64,000 nucleotides of DNA from Thraustochytrium sp. TN22 (Eukaryota; Sar; Bigyra; Thraustochytrida; Thraustochytriidae). Shown here in pieces: positions 38,223-48,450 of the stretch. Both the position numbers and the translations under genes were made by a program. Where the stretch lies: positions 1 to 64,000 of the forward strand of contig JABLUY010000157.1 in assembly GCA_013306675.1 (NCBI GenBank), given 5' to 3'. Below the pieces are notes generated by a model. It saw only the letters and a list, made by a program, of their open reading frames with translations. It did no database searches and was not told the DNA's origin. Within the stretch, counting starts at the first letter, position 1. Each line of letters opens with the position of its first letter.

Positions 38223-41200
38223 TTATCGAAGTGGTATAAAGTGCGGCCCGGCATCGCCGAGGCGCTTGTTGGCCGCGCTGATCATCTTCTTGAGGCGCTT
38301 CTGGATCTCGTTGCGCATCTCCTCGTCCGTCATCTTCTCGGTAGTGGCCTTCTTCCCACACTTGCGGAGGGCCTCGACAAGCCCTGCGACATCGCCCCAG
38401 GCATCTAGAAAGCAGCTTCCAGGGAGCTTGCGTAAGTCTTCTGACGTGAGCGCAAGCCGGCTCTTGCCAGTCACCTTGCGTTTGCCGCCTGGGTTTTCAA
38501 CCTTGAATCGCTCCAGCAGAACCTTGTCGAAGTACTTGAGGAAGAACCTGTTGAGGGGGGGCTTGGTTCGGGACTTGCTTCGGCGCACTGGCTTATCTTC
38601 ATCTTCCTCATCTTCATCTTCGCTCTCAGTCTCGACGACAGAGCGTCCGCGCTTCTTTGACTTGCCTGCGGTTGCGCTCGCGCCAGTGCCGACAAAGAGC
38701 TGGTTCCACTTCTCGTCCGTCAGGTCATCCAGAACGCCTAGGACGCGCTCCTCCGTGCGCGTGGCGTCGATGCCGAGGTTAAAGATGTCGAGCATATCGT
38801 TGAGGTTGGGCGGAGTGTCGTATCCTCCCCGGTTGATCTCGGCCTCGAGACGCTTCGCCACATCTGCCTTGTCTGGGAGGCTCAGCTGCACGTCTTGTTG
38901 GTCGAGCCAGGCCTTGACCTGGCCAAGGGACACATGGCCCGCCCTGTCGGCGAGGCCGTCATCACCGTCCCGCTCAAACTGTGCCTGCTTCGCACGCGCC
39001 TCCCGCTCGAGCTCGACGAGCTTCTTGACGTTGGCTTGGATCGAGGCAGACTTGGCCGCCTCTGAAGCCGCCTCTAGAAAGCCCGGGATGGCCTTGTCGC
39101 CGAGCTGGAGTGCTGCGCGCTGTAACTGTGGCGTCGCCAGGATGAACTTGGAGAGAGCGTCTGGCAGCGAGACGACCGGGCGCTGTTCCTTTGGGTCTGT
39201 CCTGCCCGGGAAGGCGCTCTTGTAGAAGGGTTTGTCGTTGAACCCGTGATCGATGCGCCCCAGGCTCTGCAGAAGGCGCGTCTGATCTAGTCGCGACTCG
39301 AACTTGCGCAGGTACACCAGGTTGGTGAGCTGGATGGTGCGGCACTTGGACTCCACGTTGACCGCCTGCTTGAGCAGCTGCTTGCCCACAATGGCCAGCT
39401 TCAGAGGAAATGAATCGTAGTTGCGTCTCTCCGTGAGCGCCCCATCCTTCTTGCCGAGGCGCGCCTCGTGCAGGTGACGCGCGAGGCTAAGTGTGGCCTT
39501 GATGTCCATGAAACGTGGGATGCCAATCGCGAAGACCCCGCCGCCCACGACTTCAATCACGTTGCGGTCTTCGTCCTCGTCGTCGAGGGCGCTCAATCGT
39601 CGGTCCTTGCCCTTGCGCTTGGCCTTCTTGTCTTTGCGGCCCTTCTTGACCTTGAACTTGGCGCTGAGGATGGCTCGGGCCTCCCGCCTGGCGCGAGTGA
39701 GAATCACATTGTAAAGCTCGAATCGATGTTCCGGCTTGAGGAGGCACTTTTGATTGGCCTCGCTGTTGTTGAGCGTGATGAAGGTGTCCACGAACTCCTC
39801 CATGTTGTCGATCTTCTTGAGCGCCTTGAGGACCTTGCTGTTGAAGTAGAGCTTCGGCTTCCTAAACTCGTCGGAGATTCGCGAGTGGTTGTAGATCGCG
39901 TACGTGATGACGGTCGCAGCAGTGTCTTCTTGCGCAGTGCCGTACTGAGCCATCCATTTGGCGATCTTGCCGTGGCCTACGTTGATGCTCATGTTCGACT
40001 CCTCGTCCTCGCGGGCACCGTAGTCGTTCAAGACGATGGTGAAGCTTGAGTGAGGCTGCTCTAGGATCATCTTGAGCTTGGTCACATAATTCTCGTCCAT
40101 GGCAGTCGGCGGTCTGTTGGCGATGACGGCACGCACAACCGCTTCCCCGGAGCCCGGCCCGTGCGCAGCGCCTGAGCCAGCTGCTGCTGCCAGCGAAAGA
40201 GCGCCAGGCGCTGCGAGAAGCCCCGTCGATGCTTTGCTTGCGCTGTCCGACTGTTCAGCAGCCTCTGCGGCTGCCGCGGCCTCCTCGTCACGCTTGAGCT
40301 TCTTGAGCCTGGCTTGCGAGAGAGGGAAATCGCTGCGCGGGAACTCCACGGTTTCTGGCTTCGTGTCGACCTTGATCTCGTCCGTATTTTCATGTGCAAC
40401 AACGAGAATGCGACCGTCCTTGTCGTCCTTCTCCGGTTCTTCACTGTACGGACCATAAAGGTAGTAGCCCTGCCGTGGGAGGATGTCCACCTCCTTGAAG
40501 GCATCGCCCATGTGATTGTTCAAGACGTATTGGGCGCTCGGCGTCGCTGTCACAAAGGTGACGTCCTCCCACTGCCGTACCTCAGCTCGCACACCCTCGG
40601 CAAACTTGGTCCCGCCCATCGCTTCGTGGCTCTCATCCAGGATAAGATGCGTCGTCTCGGACTTGAACTCTTCTCCCAGTTTGCCCCGGAAAGGCTCGTC
40701 CAGGGAGCGCAGACCAGCAACACTCGCGAGGCGCACGTTGAAGTGCACGGAAGAGTAGTCGCGGTCCTTGATGTCAGAAAGATGGATCGTCTGGTTGAGC
40801 CTGCTGAAAATGAAGGCCTTCTCCGGGAGCCACTCGCCCGTCCTCAGGCTCGTACGAAGCTTCTTGGACACCTTCGAGTGGTACTCCTTGTTCATGTCGG
40901 TCAGCGCACTCTCCATGTCGCGATACGCCGCAACCTGTGAGTTCGCAAGCACTACAACATGCTTGCGATGCACGCCGCCGTGCATGAAGCCACGCAGGAA
41001 GATAGCGCGCCGCGTCTTGCCGCCCTGCATGATGCAAGAGACCACCGCGCGTCCGCGGCGCCAGAAGGTCTTGAACACTTCCGACGTTGGGTCAACGAGG
41101 TCTGCTGCCTCGAAGTCGTCCGCCATCATGACGTAGCCGATGCGAATGTGGATGATCGAGCGCAGCTTCTCCTCATTGTTTGCGCGCGGCGCCTCCAGCA

Positions 41201-42326
41201 GGCTCCCGATCTCTTCTATCACAGGGACGCACTCCAGGTAGGCTTCATCGCCCATCTTGAACGCCTTGCCGACCGACTTATCGTCAAAGCGCACGCCAGC
41301 GAAGTAGCCGCGACCGAACGCCCTATCCAAGTCCGACTCCTGCTGCTCCTCGGAGTCAGACCCACTCGATTCGTCACTCGAGTCGTTGGCATCCTCGTAC
41401 TGAGAGTCCGAGTCGTCGCTAATGCTCCCAATGGACTGGCTGTCCGAGGAGTCATCGGACTCATCGGCACCCGGACTCGAGCCTTTGACATCGGGCACAG
41501 TATCTTGCGTGCTGCCCTCGCCACCGGCCACTTCCACGACATCTTTCATGGGCTCGCCGGTGAAGGTGACCTCACAGGGGGGCGCGGCAGGGGCAGGGCC
41601 GATCGCGACGCGGCTGCGGCCGGCTACGTCAAGCGTCTGCTGCAAGGATTCTAGCTTTGAGTGCGACAGAGCGTCCGCGCCGAGCCGCAGCTCAGCAAGC
41701 GTACGCCCTTCGCTGCGCCGTGTCAGCGCCGCCTCGACGAGCTTTTCAGTTGCGGACGGCCCAATGTCGTTGTCGTCGCAAAAGACCCGTTGCAGCGCGC
41801 TAGCCGGGTGCACAAGCGCCTTGCAAAGCTCTTCTGCGGCGTCGTCCTCGAGTCCACAACCGGCAACGTCCAGCGTCGTGAGCTTGACGGCCGCTGCAAA
41901 AAAGTAGTCCGCCTGCAGGCCGCAGAGGTCGTTGCGCGCCAGACGGAGCTCGCGAAGACGCACGTTCGCGTTCTCCTTCAGAAGCTGCGCCACGAATCTC
42001 GCGCCTTCCGCAGAGACCTCGTTCGCGCTCAGGTCCAGCACCTCGACACGCGAGCCGGGCAGACCCTTGATTAAAATATCCAGCGCGCGATCGTCCACCT
42101 TATTGTTCGCCAGCTCCAGCACGCGGACCTTGCAGCCCTCCTGCGCCAGCACGCCTCGCAGTACCTTGAGGTCGAAGGCGCCCAGGCACAGCCCCGCGCC
42201 GCGCACGTGCTCCAGCTCACCCAGGTGCCGGCACACGAGCCCTTCGTACCGCTCCGCGAGCCGCACGAGCAGCAGCCGCGCCGTTACCGCCGAGGCTTCT
42301 GCGCCGGCGCCGACGCCGCTGTCCAT
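38223..42326 (-). CDS. LRR / acidic / Z1-like SF2 NTPase protein, copy B
   Basis: 1,367 aa from MDSGVGAGAEAS, chosen by alignment with copy A. The order is the same: LRRs (VRVLELANNKVDDRALDIL, LRELRLARNDLCGLQAD), acidic serine-rich linker, Walker A MQGGKT (Lys437), Walker B VLILDESH-type with DESH where copy A has DESR, TATPSAQYVL, then VVGGGVFAIGI and QSLGRI. The core is nearly identical to copy A by eye. It has one 75-aa module, then a basic linker and a tail absent from copy A (PLNRFFLKYFDKVLLERFKV, later a CGKKATTEKMTDEEM helix). The frame is open and ungapped. The stop lies 42 bp from that of the unit A partner. Function unknown; NTP-driven action on nucleic acid is inference. Confidence 0.82.
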   Translation of the reverse strand: MDSGVGAGAEASAVTARLLLVRLAERYEGLVCRHLGELEHVRGAGLCLGAFDLKVLRGVLAQEGCKVRVLELANNKVDDRALDILIKGLPGSRVEVLDLSANEVSAEGARFVAQLLKENANVRLRELRLARNDLCGLQADYFFAAAVKLTTLDVAGCGLEDDAAEELCKALVHPASALQRVFCDDNDIGPSATEKLVEAALTRRSEGRTLAELRLGADALSHSKLESLQQTLDVAGRSRVAIGPAPAAPPCEVTFTGEPMKDVVEVAGGEGSTQDTVPDVKGSSPGADESDDSSDSQSIGSISDDSDSQYEDANDSSDESSGSDSEEQQESDLDRAFGRGYFAGVRFDDKSVGKAFKMGDEAYLECVPVIEEIGSLLEAPRANNEEKLRSIIHIRIGYVMMADDFEAADLVDPTSEVFKTFWRRGRAVVSCIMQGGKTRRAIFLRGFMHGGVHRKHVVVLANSQVAAYRDMESALTDMNKEYHSKVSKKLRTSLRTGEWLPEKAFIFSRLNQTIHLSDIKDRDYSSVHFNVRLASVAGLRSLDEPFRGKLGEEFKSETTHLILDESHEAMGGTKFAEGVRAEVRQWEDVTFVTATPSAQYVLNNHMGDAFKEVDILPRQGYYLYGPYSEEPEKDDKDGRILVVAHENTDEIKVDTKPETVEFPRSDFPLSQARLKKLKRDEEAAAAAEAAEQSDSASKASTGLLAAPGALSLAAAAGSGAAHGPGSGEAVVRAVIANRPPTAMDENYVTKLKMILEQPHSSFTIVLNDYGAREDEESNMSINVGHGKIAKWMAQYGTAQEDTAATVITYAIYNHSRISDEFRKPKLYFNSKVLKALKKIDNMEEFVDTFITLNNSEANQKCLLKPEHRFELYNVILTRARREARAILSAKFKVKKGRKDKKAKRKGKDRRLSALDDEDEDRNVIEVVGGGVFAIGIPRFMDIKATLSLARHLHEARLGKKDGALTERRNYDSFPLKLAIVGKQLLKQAVNVESKCRTIQLTNLVYLRKFESRLDQTRLLQSLGRIDHGFNDKPFYKSAFPGRTDPKEQRPVVSLPDALSKFILATPQLQRAALQLGDKAIPGFLEAASEAAKSASIQANVKKLVELEREARAKQAQFERDGDDGLADRAGHVSLGQVKAWLDQQDVQLSLPDKADVAKRLEAEINRGGYDTPPNLNDMLDIFNLGIDATRTEERVLGVLDDLTDEKWNQLFVGTGASATAGKSKKRGRSVVETESEDEDEEDEDKPVRRSKSRTKPPLNRFFLKYFDKVLLERFKVENPGGKRKVTGKSRLALTSEDLRKLPGSCFLDAWGDVAGLVEALRKCGKKATTEKMTDEEMRNEIQKRLKKMISAANKRLGDAGPHFIPLR

Positions 42327-42514
42327 GCACGCGAGCGGGCCTACTGCACCGGCCGCGTCAACAACCTTCGAGTCAACCTGAGCGGAGGTCGCGAAGCAGC
42401 GTCTGCACGCGCCGCGGCCCGGTCGTCCAGGGCGACCGCGCGGCCGCTGTCCTCGCTGCCGGGCCACCACTCTGCACGCGCTCAGCGCTCGCGCTCTCGG
42501 ACGCCGCGGCGCGC

Positions 42515-42556
<42 letters not shown>

Positions 42557-42668
42557 GTCTGGGCAGCAAGCTTTGAGGTCTGCCCGACCGACGAACCTGC
42601 GGCGCTCCTCTTTCAGCTTTCAGCTCTTTCGCGCAAATATCCATCTGAGGTCGTCATCACCCTTGGCT
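42327..42668. promoter_or_regulatory. Bidirectional promoter of unit B with GCC repeat
   Basis: 342 bp between divergent starts. It carries a (GCC)n tract at 42513-42552 and, next to the partner start, the GTCGTCATCA island also seen in unit A. Confidence 0.45.
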
Positions 42669-43916
42669 ATGGCATCGCCCGCGGGCCCGTCAGCTGCGCA
42701 GCCCGCCGGCGCGGCGGCGGAGCTGGCGCCGCCGCCCTGGCCTGAGTCGCCGCCGCCACCGCCGTCGGCGCCACCGGACACGAACGGCCTAGACTCGGAC
42801 ATGGGCGCCGGGCAGCGTGCTTACCTTCACGAGGACTACGATACGCTCGACCTGCTCGGAATCCATAAGAAACAACAGCAAGAGGGAGAGCACGAGCAAA
42901 GGCAGGGCGCGGAGGACCGAAGCCTGATGGACTTCTTCATCCAGGAGGCGCAAAGATCTGACGATGGCGGGGAGGACCCTCTCGAGACGGCGCGCACGCT
43001 CTCGCACCGCGCGTTCGCGGCACTCGGGCGGCACTTCGAGACCGCCAGCCGCGACGAGGCCTTTGAGGCCGTCGATCAGGTTGCCAATGCGGTCAAACAG
43101 CTCGCCATTTATCTCCATGGCGCGTCGGTGCGCACACCGGCCGAGGTCCGCCAGGACGTGGAGAATTCGCGGCAATATGTGGACTTTGCTCGCGTCGAGC
43201 CACGCATGAGGTTCAACCGGGTTCTGCGTCATCTGGAGCCTCGGGTACGAGGGGCTCCATGGCTCAAGATTACGTCGCACCACGTGTACGCGCTGCTGGC
43301 GCGCCGAATGGGAAGTGATCCTCAGGAATACTGGAAGGGCGCGGGCCGAGGGAAGGCCGGAATCAATCGGGCGATGCGCAATTGTCTCCAGAGTCCTGCG
43401 AACAGGACTCTGTTCCAGATTGCACTCATGATGCATGTACAGCCAGAGCCCGTCAGGAAGGCCTGGAATCAAGCCGGGCTGCCGGCGAATGAGTCCTACT
43501 TCATTGTGGAGCCTAGTGGCGCGTGCAGCGAAACCGCTTTTCAGGCCGCTACTCGTATCCCGGGGGACGACGCCCACGTGAGACAGAATGGCTGCCTCCT
43601 CGTGCCCATGTGCGAGCACCTGTATCTCATCGGCCCTGCTTTCAACGGCAATACTTGCGAGCACTGCGTGAATTGGTTCATCGACGAGCGGTACAAGAAG
43701 TACGGGCGGTGCTGCAGAGACGTGGCCGACGGCGGCGCCAAGGCTCCCGATGTCCTTTCCCTGGAAGTTCTCGACGATATCCTAGTCCACGCGGAGCAAG
43801 CGCTTTCCGGTTGCAGCGTCTTTACTCTCAGCAAGCTTCTTGGAGACCTTGCTTGCTCCATTCCCGGCCTGCAGAAAGCCACCGAGACCGCCTACAAGCG
43901 CCGAGATGCGCAGTAG
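42669..43916 (+). CDS. CEH-CEHC motif partner protein, copy B
   Basis: 415 aa from an ATG with G at -3 and +4. A short Pro/Ala-rich N-terminus replaces the long Gln-rich part of copy A. The conserved domain runs from about residue 95: ETARTLSHRAFAALGRHFE, QVANAVKQLAIYL, HHVYALLARRM, NRTLFQIALMMHVQP, and CEHLYLIG (Cys315) ... TCEHCVNWF (Cys330, Cys333), the same 15-residue spacing as copy A. Identity to copy A is roughly half by eye in this part, far lower than between the two NTPase genes. The end (YKRRDAQ) is shorter and less basic. The pairing with an LRR-NTPase is retained. No known family recognised. Confidence 0.78.
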   Translation: MASPAGPSAAQPAGAAAELAPPPWPESPPPPPSAPPDTNGLDSDMGAGQRAYLHEDYDTLDLLGIHKKQQQEGEHEQRQGAEDRSLMDFFIQEAQRSDDGGEDPLETARTLSHRAFAALGRHFETASRDEAFEAVDQVANAVKQLAIYLHGASVRTPAEVRQDVENSRQYVDFARVEPRMRFNRVLRHLEPRVRGAPWLKITSHHVYALLARRMGSDPQEYWKGAGRGKAGINRAMRNCLQSPANRTLFQIALMMHVQPEPVRKAWNQAGLPANESYFIVEPSGACSETAFQAATRIPGDDAHVRQNGCLLVPMCEHLYLIGPAFNGNTCEHCVNWFIDERYKKYGRCCRDVADGGAKAPDVLSLEVLDDILVHAEQALSGCSVFTLSKLLGDLACSIPGLQKATETAYKRRDAQ

Positions 43917-45132
43917 ATTGTTCAAAACATTCGTAAATACGGGGCTCTTGTATTGGCTTGGCATGCGGGTTCCAGGTGCGATACCACTGTGGTACCCTAT
44001 CCACAACTCTTTTTCAGGCATGTGGCAAACGAGAGTTTGAAAATAGCGTGACGCCTGCAGCCAGCGCTTCAAGCGCCGATCAAGGAACCTTTGCGTCGTG
44101 TCGGCACAATGCGCTTATTCTGCCTGGCCGGCGCTTCGTGACGACGTCAAAGCCTGCTCTTGCCTTGGAGCGGAGCAAACAAACCTCTGCCTCCAGAGCC
44201 GATCCCTCGCCACGTCCTCGCAAACTCTCTCTCCACCCTCCACCACGGCATGGCACGGCCAGCCAAGCGTCGACGCCCGGCGGCGTCCGCTGCGCCGTGG
44301 TCGCGACCGCCGGTGCCAGTGAGGTCTTTCCCTCTGGTCCCGACACCGGCGTCCCCGCCATGCGGCCACCCAGCCCCCTTCGCACACCCACACAGCGTCC
44401 ATGCCCGTGCTCCTGATGGTGACCATGACTGCCCGTGTCCTCCGAGTCCGGCGGCGGCCTCGCGCGAGGCGCGGCGCACCCGGTGGCCGCGGCCCCAGGC
44501 ACGCGCGGGGCGGCGCCGCGGGCCCGCGGCGGCGCGCGCGGGCCCGGGCGCGGCGGCGCGCAGCGGGTCCTCTGGCACGCGCCCGCTGCGGTCACCTTCG
44601 TCATCAAGGTCCATGCCCGCCAGTGGCATGCATAACCTCATCGCCCAGTCCACTCGCGGCGGGCACGGCTCGCTGCGCGGCGGCGGCGGCGGGGGGCGCT
44701 GCGCTGCGCTGCGCTGCGCTGCGCTGCGCACGCGGCCGCTCGCTCGAGCCCGGCCGCGCCCGGCTCGCGGCGCGGCGGCGCCGGCATGGCGGGGGCACGG
44801 CGGCATGGCGGCATGACGGCCGCGCCCGCGGTGGAGTCGCGCGCGGCGGCGGCGGCGGCGGCGCGCGGCGCGCGCGGGCGCGAGCGCGGGAGCCCCCGCG
44901 CCGCGCCGCGCGGCGGCGCGCGCCGGCCAGGCCCAGGGCCCGCGCGCGCGGCGCGCGCGGCGCGGCGAAGCTCTGTGCGGCGCATCGCAGCAGGCCGCGG
45001 CGCAGCAGAGGCGCGCGAGCGGGCGGGCGCACGCCGGGCAGAGGCGCGCGCGCGGGGCGGCGGCGGCGCGCGCGGGGCGGCGGCGCGGCGGCGGGCCCGG
45101 GCCCGGGCGCCGCTGCGCGGCGCACGGCCGGC
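43917..45132. other. 1.2-kb GC-rich spacer
   Basis: This lies between the partner gene and the first receptor. From 44440 to 45130 it is almost entirely GCG/CGC-type sequence, with a pentanucleotide GCGCT tract at 44697-44729. Open frames here are Arg/Ala-only. It is probably the receptor's promoter and 5' UTR. No gene supported. Confidence 0.5.
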
Positions 45133-46962
45133 ATGCGGTCGCGGCGCGGCGGCGCGGTGGCCAGATCGGTTGCGGCGGCGGCGCGGGTGGCCGCGGCGGC
45201 GGTGCTGGTGCTGAGCGCGCAGGGCGAGGCGGCCGGGCAGACGGACACAGACACGTTCTCGGAGGGGCAGCAGAAGGCGATCGCGTGGACGCCCAGGTTC
45301 ACCGGCGCGCTGTCGCTGGTTGGGTCGGTGTCGATCTTGGTGTCCATCGTGCGTAGGGTGCGGGGCGGCGAGGAGTCGCGGCAGTACCACCGGATCCTCT
45401 TCATGATGAGCATCTTCGACCTGCTGGGGTCGGCGTGGTTCTTCGCGTCGGCCTGGCCCATGCCGCGCGACACGGCCGACGTGTACGGCGCCATCGGGAA
45501 CGTGACCACGTGCACGGTGCAGGGCTTCTTCCTGCAGTTCAACCTGGCGGTGCCTTTCTACTACACCTTTCTGTCCATCAACTACGTGCTGGCCATCCGC
45601 TACGAGTGGCGCGAGCATCGCCTGCGCCGTATTGAGCCCTACATGCACGCCTTGGCCATTCTCTTCCCGCTCGGGACGGCCTGCGCGGCTGCCGGGCTCA
45701 CGCTCTTCAACGCGGCGGGCCAGTGGTGCTGGATCGCCAAGTACCCGCTGAGCTGCACCAGCTCGTCGGACGTGGACGAGGCCAACGCGAGTGTGGCCGA
45801 GTCCTGCTCGCGCGGCGACAACGCGGCCATCTACCAGTGGGCCTTCTTCTACGCGCCGCTCTGGCTGCTCATGCTTGTTGCGCTCGTGTCCATGGTGCTC
45901 GTCTATCTGCACGTCTTCCAGCAGGAGAAGCGCGTGTCTCGCTTCGTGGCGCAGGACGTCACCAGCAGCCGCCGCTCTTTCCGCAAGTCGCAGCTCGTCG
46001 CGGTGCAGGGCGCGCTCTACGTGGCCTGTTTCTATCTGACCTGGATCTTTGGCACCATCAACCGCCTGTACCAGACCGCCACGATGCAGTCCAACTTTGC
46101 GCTCACATTTCTGCACTGCTTCTTCGTGCCGCTGCAGGGCTTTCTCAACTTCTTCGTCTACATCCGCCCGCGCTTTTACCACAGCGACTCCACCTATCGC
46201 GGCCTGCAGCACGTTTTGCACGTGCTCAGCTGCCCCTGCATGCCGGGCAACGCCTCGCCCAACAAGAGCTTCAATACGGGTCGCAGCGGCGAAAACGCGG
46301 CCCAGGGCCCCAACCCGGCCGCCAACGGGAACTCCGACGACGGCTCTGCCAAGCGCGCCAAGAATGGCGTGCGCTTTGCGTCGTTGCTCCGCAAGCATCA
46401 GACGGAAGCCAACGGCGACACGGGCGTGCACAGCAGCTCCAATAGCGTGCAAGAAATTCTGCGCTCTGCCGATGTCATCTCTCGCGCGCGCCCCGAGAAC
46501 TCCACCCAGTCCTCAAGTCCCAACAGCACGGCGCGCGCCGACCCGCTCCTCGAGGAGGACCTGGAGCAGGTCACAATACTGACCACCGCCGAGGCCGCCA
46601 CCGGCGCTGATAGCGGCGAAGGCGGCGAGATTGAAAGGAGAGACAGCGAGGGGGGTGACGTTGTGCTGGACGCCGGCGAGGCCCTCAACAGCGAGGAGGC
46701 CGCCCTTGTGCGCGCGCTCGACCGCGCTCAGGCCGCCGGGGAGGGGGCGGAAGAGGCCCCTTCGCCGCCCAGGCCGCCCGCGCCCATGCTGCGCACCGCG
46801 AGCGGCACCGACGACGAACAACCAACCGACCTCGACGACGGCGAGGAAGAGGAGGAGGAGGTGGCGGAGGAGGCGGAGGCGGCGGAGGCGGCGGAGGAGG
46901 AGGGTATCGGGTCAGCCTCTGACTACGCCAAGGCGTCCTCCACGACCATGCAACTGACCTGA
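45133..46962 (+). CDS. Seven-transmembrane receptor, cAMP-receptor-like
   Basis: 609 aa. A signal peptide (about 1-35) is followed by seven helices between about 50 and 370, then a 240-residue cytosolic tail rich in Ser/Asn then Glu/Ala. The layout matches cAMP-receptor-like and related fungal/amoebal GPCRs. A Cys before helix 3 (TTCTVQGFFLQFNLAVPFYY) and Cys in the second extracellular loop could form the usual disulfide. Helix 3 ends SINYVLAIRYEWRE, and helix 7 has FVPLQGFLNFFVYIRPRFY, close to the PLQGFxN motif of the family. NVT and NAS are potential glycosylation sites in extracellular loops. It is presumably a plasma-membrane receptor coupling to a G protein; the ligand is unknown. A related gene follows in tandem. 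Confidence 0.82.
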   Translation: MRSRRGGAVARSVAAAARVAAAAVLVLSAQGEAAGQTDTDTFSEGQQKAIAWTPRFTGALSLVGSVSILVSIVRRVRGGEESRQYHRILFMMSIFDLLGSAWFFASAWPMPRDTADVYGAIGNVTTCTVQGFFLQFNLAVPFYYTFLSINYVLAIRYEWREHRLRRIEPYMHALAILFPLGTACAAAGLTLFNAAGQWCWIAKYPLSCTSSSDVDEANASVAESCSRGDNAAIYQWAFFYAPLWLLMLVALVSMVLVYLHVFQQEKRVSRFVAQDVTSSRRSFRKSQLVAVQGALYVACFYLTWIFGTINRLYQTATMQSNFALTFLHCFFVPLQGFLNFFVYIRPRFYHSDSTYRGLQHVLHVLSCPCMPGNASPNKSFNTGRSGENAAQGPNPAANGNSDDGSAKRAKNGVRFASLLRKHQTEANGDTGVHSSSNSVQEILRSADVISRARPENSTQSSSPNSTARADPLLEEDLEQVTILTTAEAATGADSGEGGEIERRDSEGGDVVLDAGEALNSEEAALVRALDRAQAAGEGAEEAPSPPRPPAPMLRTASGTDDEQPTDLDDGEEEEEEVAEEAEAAEAAEEEGIGSASDYAKASSTTMQLT

Positions 46963-48450
46963 TGATTACCTCGCATCGCGTCCCCGGCACCGTCTTTCGT
47001 CCCCTTCGGGCTCCCTGTGACCTCACCCGCGACCGAATGCCTCCGCGCCGTATGCGCCGTACGCGCCTCGCTCGCCGCCGCACGCAGGCTCCCTCACCGC
47101 CTGCCGCCCCGGAGTAGCCACAGGCTCCCCGCTTTGACGCTGTACAGTACAATGATGTCCCGTGTTCGTGTTCTTGTGGACGGCCCTGGCCGGGGCCAAA
47201 GCCTGGCGACTGGGCCGAGACCCGGCAGGAGGGCCTGGTCAGCAGCCAGCTCTGGCGCGCGCTACGCTCTCTGTCGCTCCAGCTCCAGCTCCAGCTCCAG
47301 CCCATGACCAGGCTCAGCCTGGCGACTTGGTGCGCACCGGGGCCGCTGCGGCCGCCTCACACTGTCCTCTGCCTCACTGCCACTGCAGCCAGCCTGACTC
47401 AGCTGCCTGAGCACGGCGTGCCACACTGCCACAGTGCCACGGTAAACATTGACGTCCCCGGCACAGCCTGCGCACTGGCGGGCATTTGCGAGTCTTGCGA
47501 GTCTTGCGAGTCCGTCTTGCCGCGCGCCGCGCGCCGCGGCCGCAGTGCGCCGCGTGCGCTCCACGACATGCCGCACGTCGCCGGCCGGCAGGCCCCAGCC
47601 GGCGCTGGCCTCCCTCGCGAGCGCGAGCGTCCGCGTACGGGGACTCGGTCGGGTGCCCGGCGAGAGCGAGCATGGAGCAGCGGAGCTGGAACTGATGGCC
47701 CAAGCGCCCCAGCTCTGAGCCTTGGGCGCAGCGCCCGGCCCGGGCGCGCCGCGACTGCCCCTCTGGCCCTGGGACTCCGCGAGGTCAGCCCGAGTCTAGA
47801 ACCGGCACGCGGCGCGCGCCGAGCGCCGTCCCGAGCTCGCACGCGGCGCCGCGCCAGGGCCGGCGCGCGCCTTCCCTGCCGAGCCTTCTTCGGTGGTGCG
47901 GCGGCGACAGTGAAGCGGCGGCGTGTGCTCGCTTCTCCAGCAGGCAAGCAGGCAGGCAAGCAGGCAGGCAGGCAGCAGCAGCGGCAGTCGCAGAACCAGA
48001 GCGCGCCGGCGCCGGCGGTGCGGCGGCGGCAGCAGCGGCAGCCGCGCCCGCCCGCCCGTCGGCCGCAGCCGACGCGAGACGCGACGCGACGCGCCGCAGA
48101 GCGGCGGCATCGCTCGAGCGGCCTCGGCGCGGCCGCCGTCGCCACTGTCGCGCGGCAGCCAGCCAGCCAGCGCACCCAGCCAGCCAGCTAGCTCGTAGCC
48201 GACGGCAGCCGCGCGCGCGCGGGCACGCCTGCGCGGCCGCGCCGCCCGCGCGCACGCCTGCGCGCCCGCCCGCCGCCCGCCCGCGCCTCGCTGCGCCTCG
48301 CTGTGCGCTGGGTGCGGCACGCGCTCAACGCGGCGCGGCCCAGCGCGGCGCGTGCAGCGAGCAAGCGTGCCGCTAGCTAGCTAGCTCGCTAGGAGGAGCG
48401 ACGCGCGTGGAGAGCGCGCGCGGCGCGGGGCTTGTGCGCAGCGCAGGAGC
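46963..48450. other. 1.5-kb spacer between tandem receptors
   Basis: GC-rich with many short repeats: CCAGCT units near 47278-47302, GAGTCTTGC three times at about 47489-47515, GGCAAGCAGGCA units at about 47940-47980 and AGCC units at about 48158-48188. No domain-bearing frame. It holds the promoter of the second receptor. Confidence 0.5.

Larger units (their letters stand above)
31611..43916. other. Tandem duplication of a divergent two-gene unit
   Basis: Unit A is 31611-38180 and unit B is 38223-43916. Each has a large minus-strand LRR-NTPase gene and a plus-strand Cys/His-motif gene starting head to head, with 408 and 342 bp between the starts. Units are joined tail to tail with 42 bp between stops. 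Stretches of the NTPase genes are identical at the DNA level (for example around 34789-34835 and 40981-41027). Gene order, orientation and pairing are all preserved. Confidence 0.9.

Noticed and set aside
31611-43916. Unit as an integrated virus or retroelement
   Set aside because: No capsid, polymerase, integrase, reverse transcriptase or terminal repeats were seen; codon use and GC match the neighbours.
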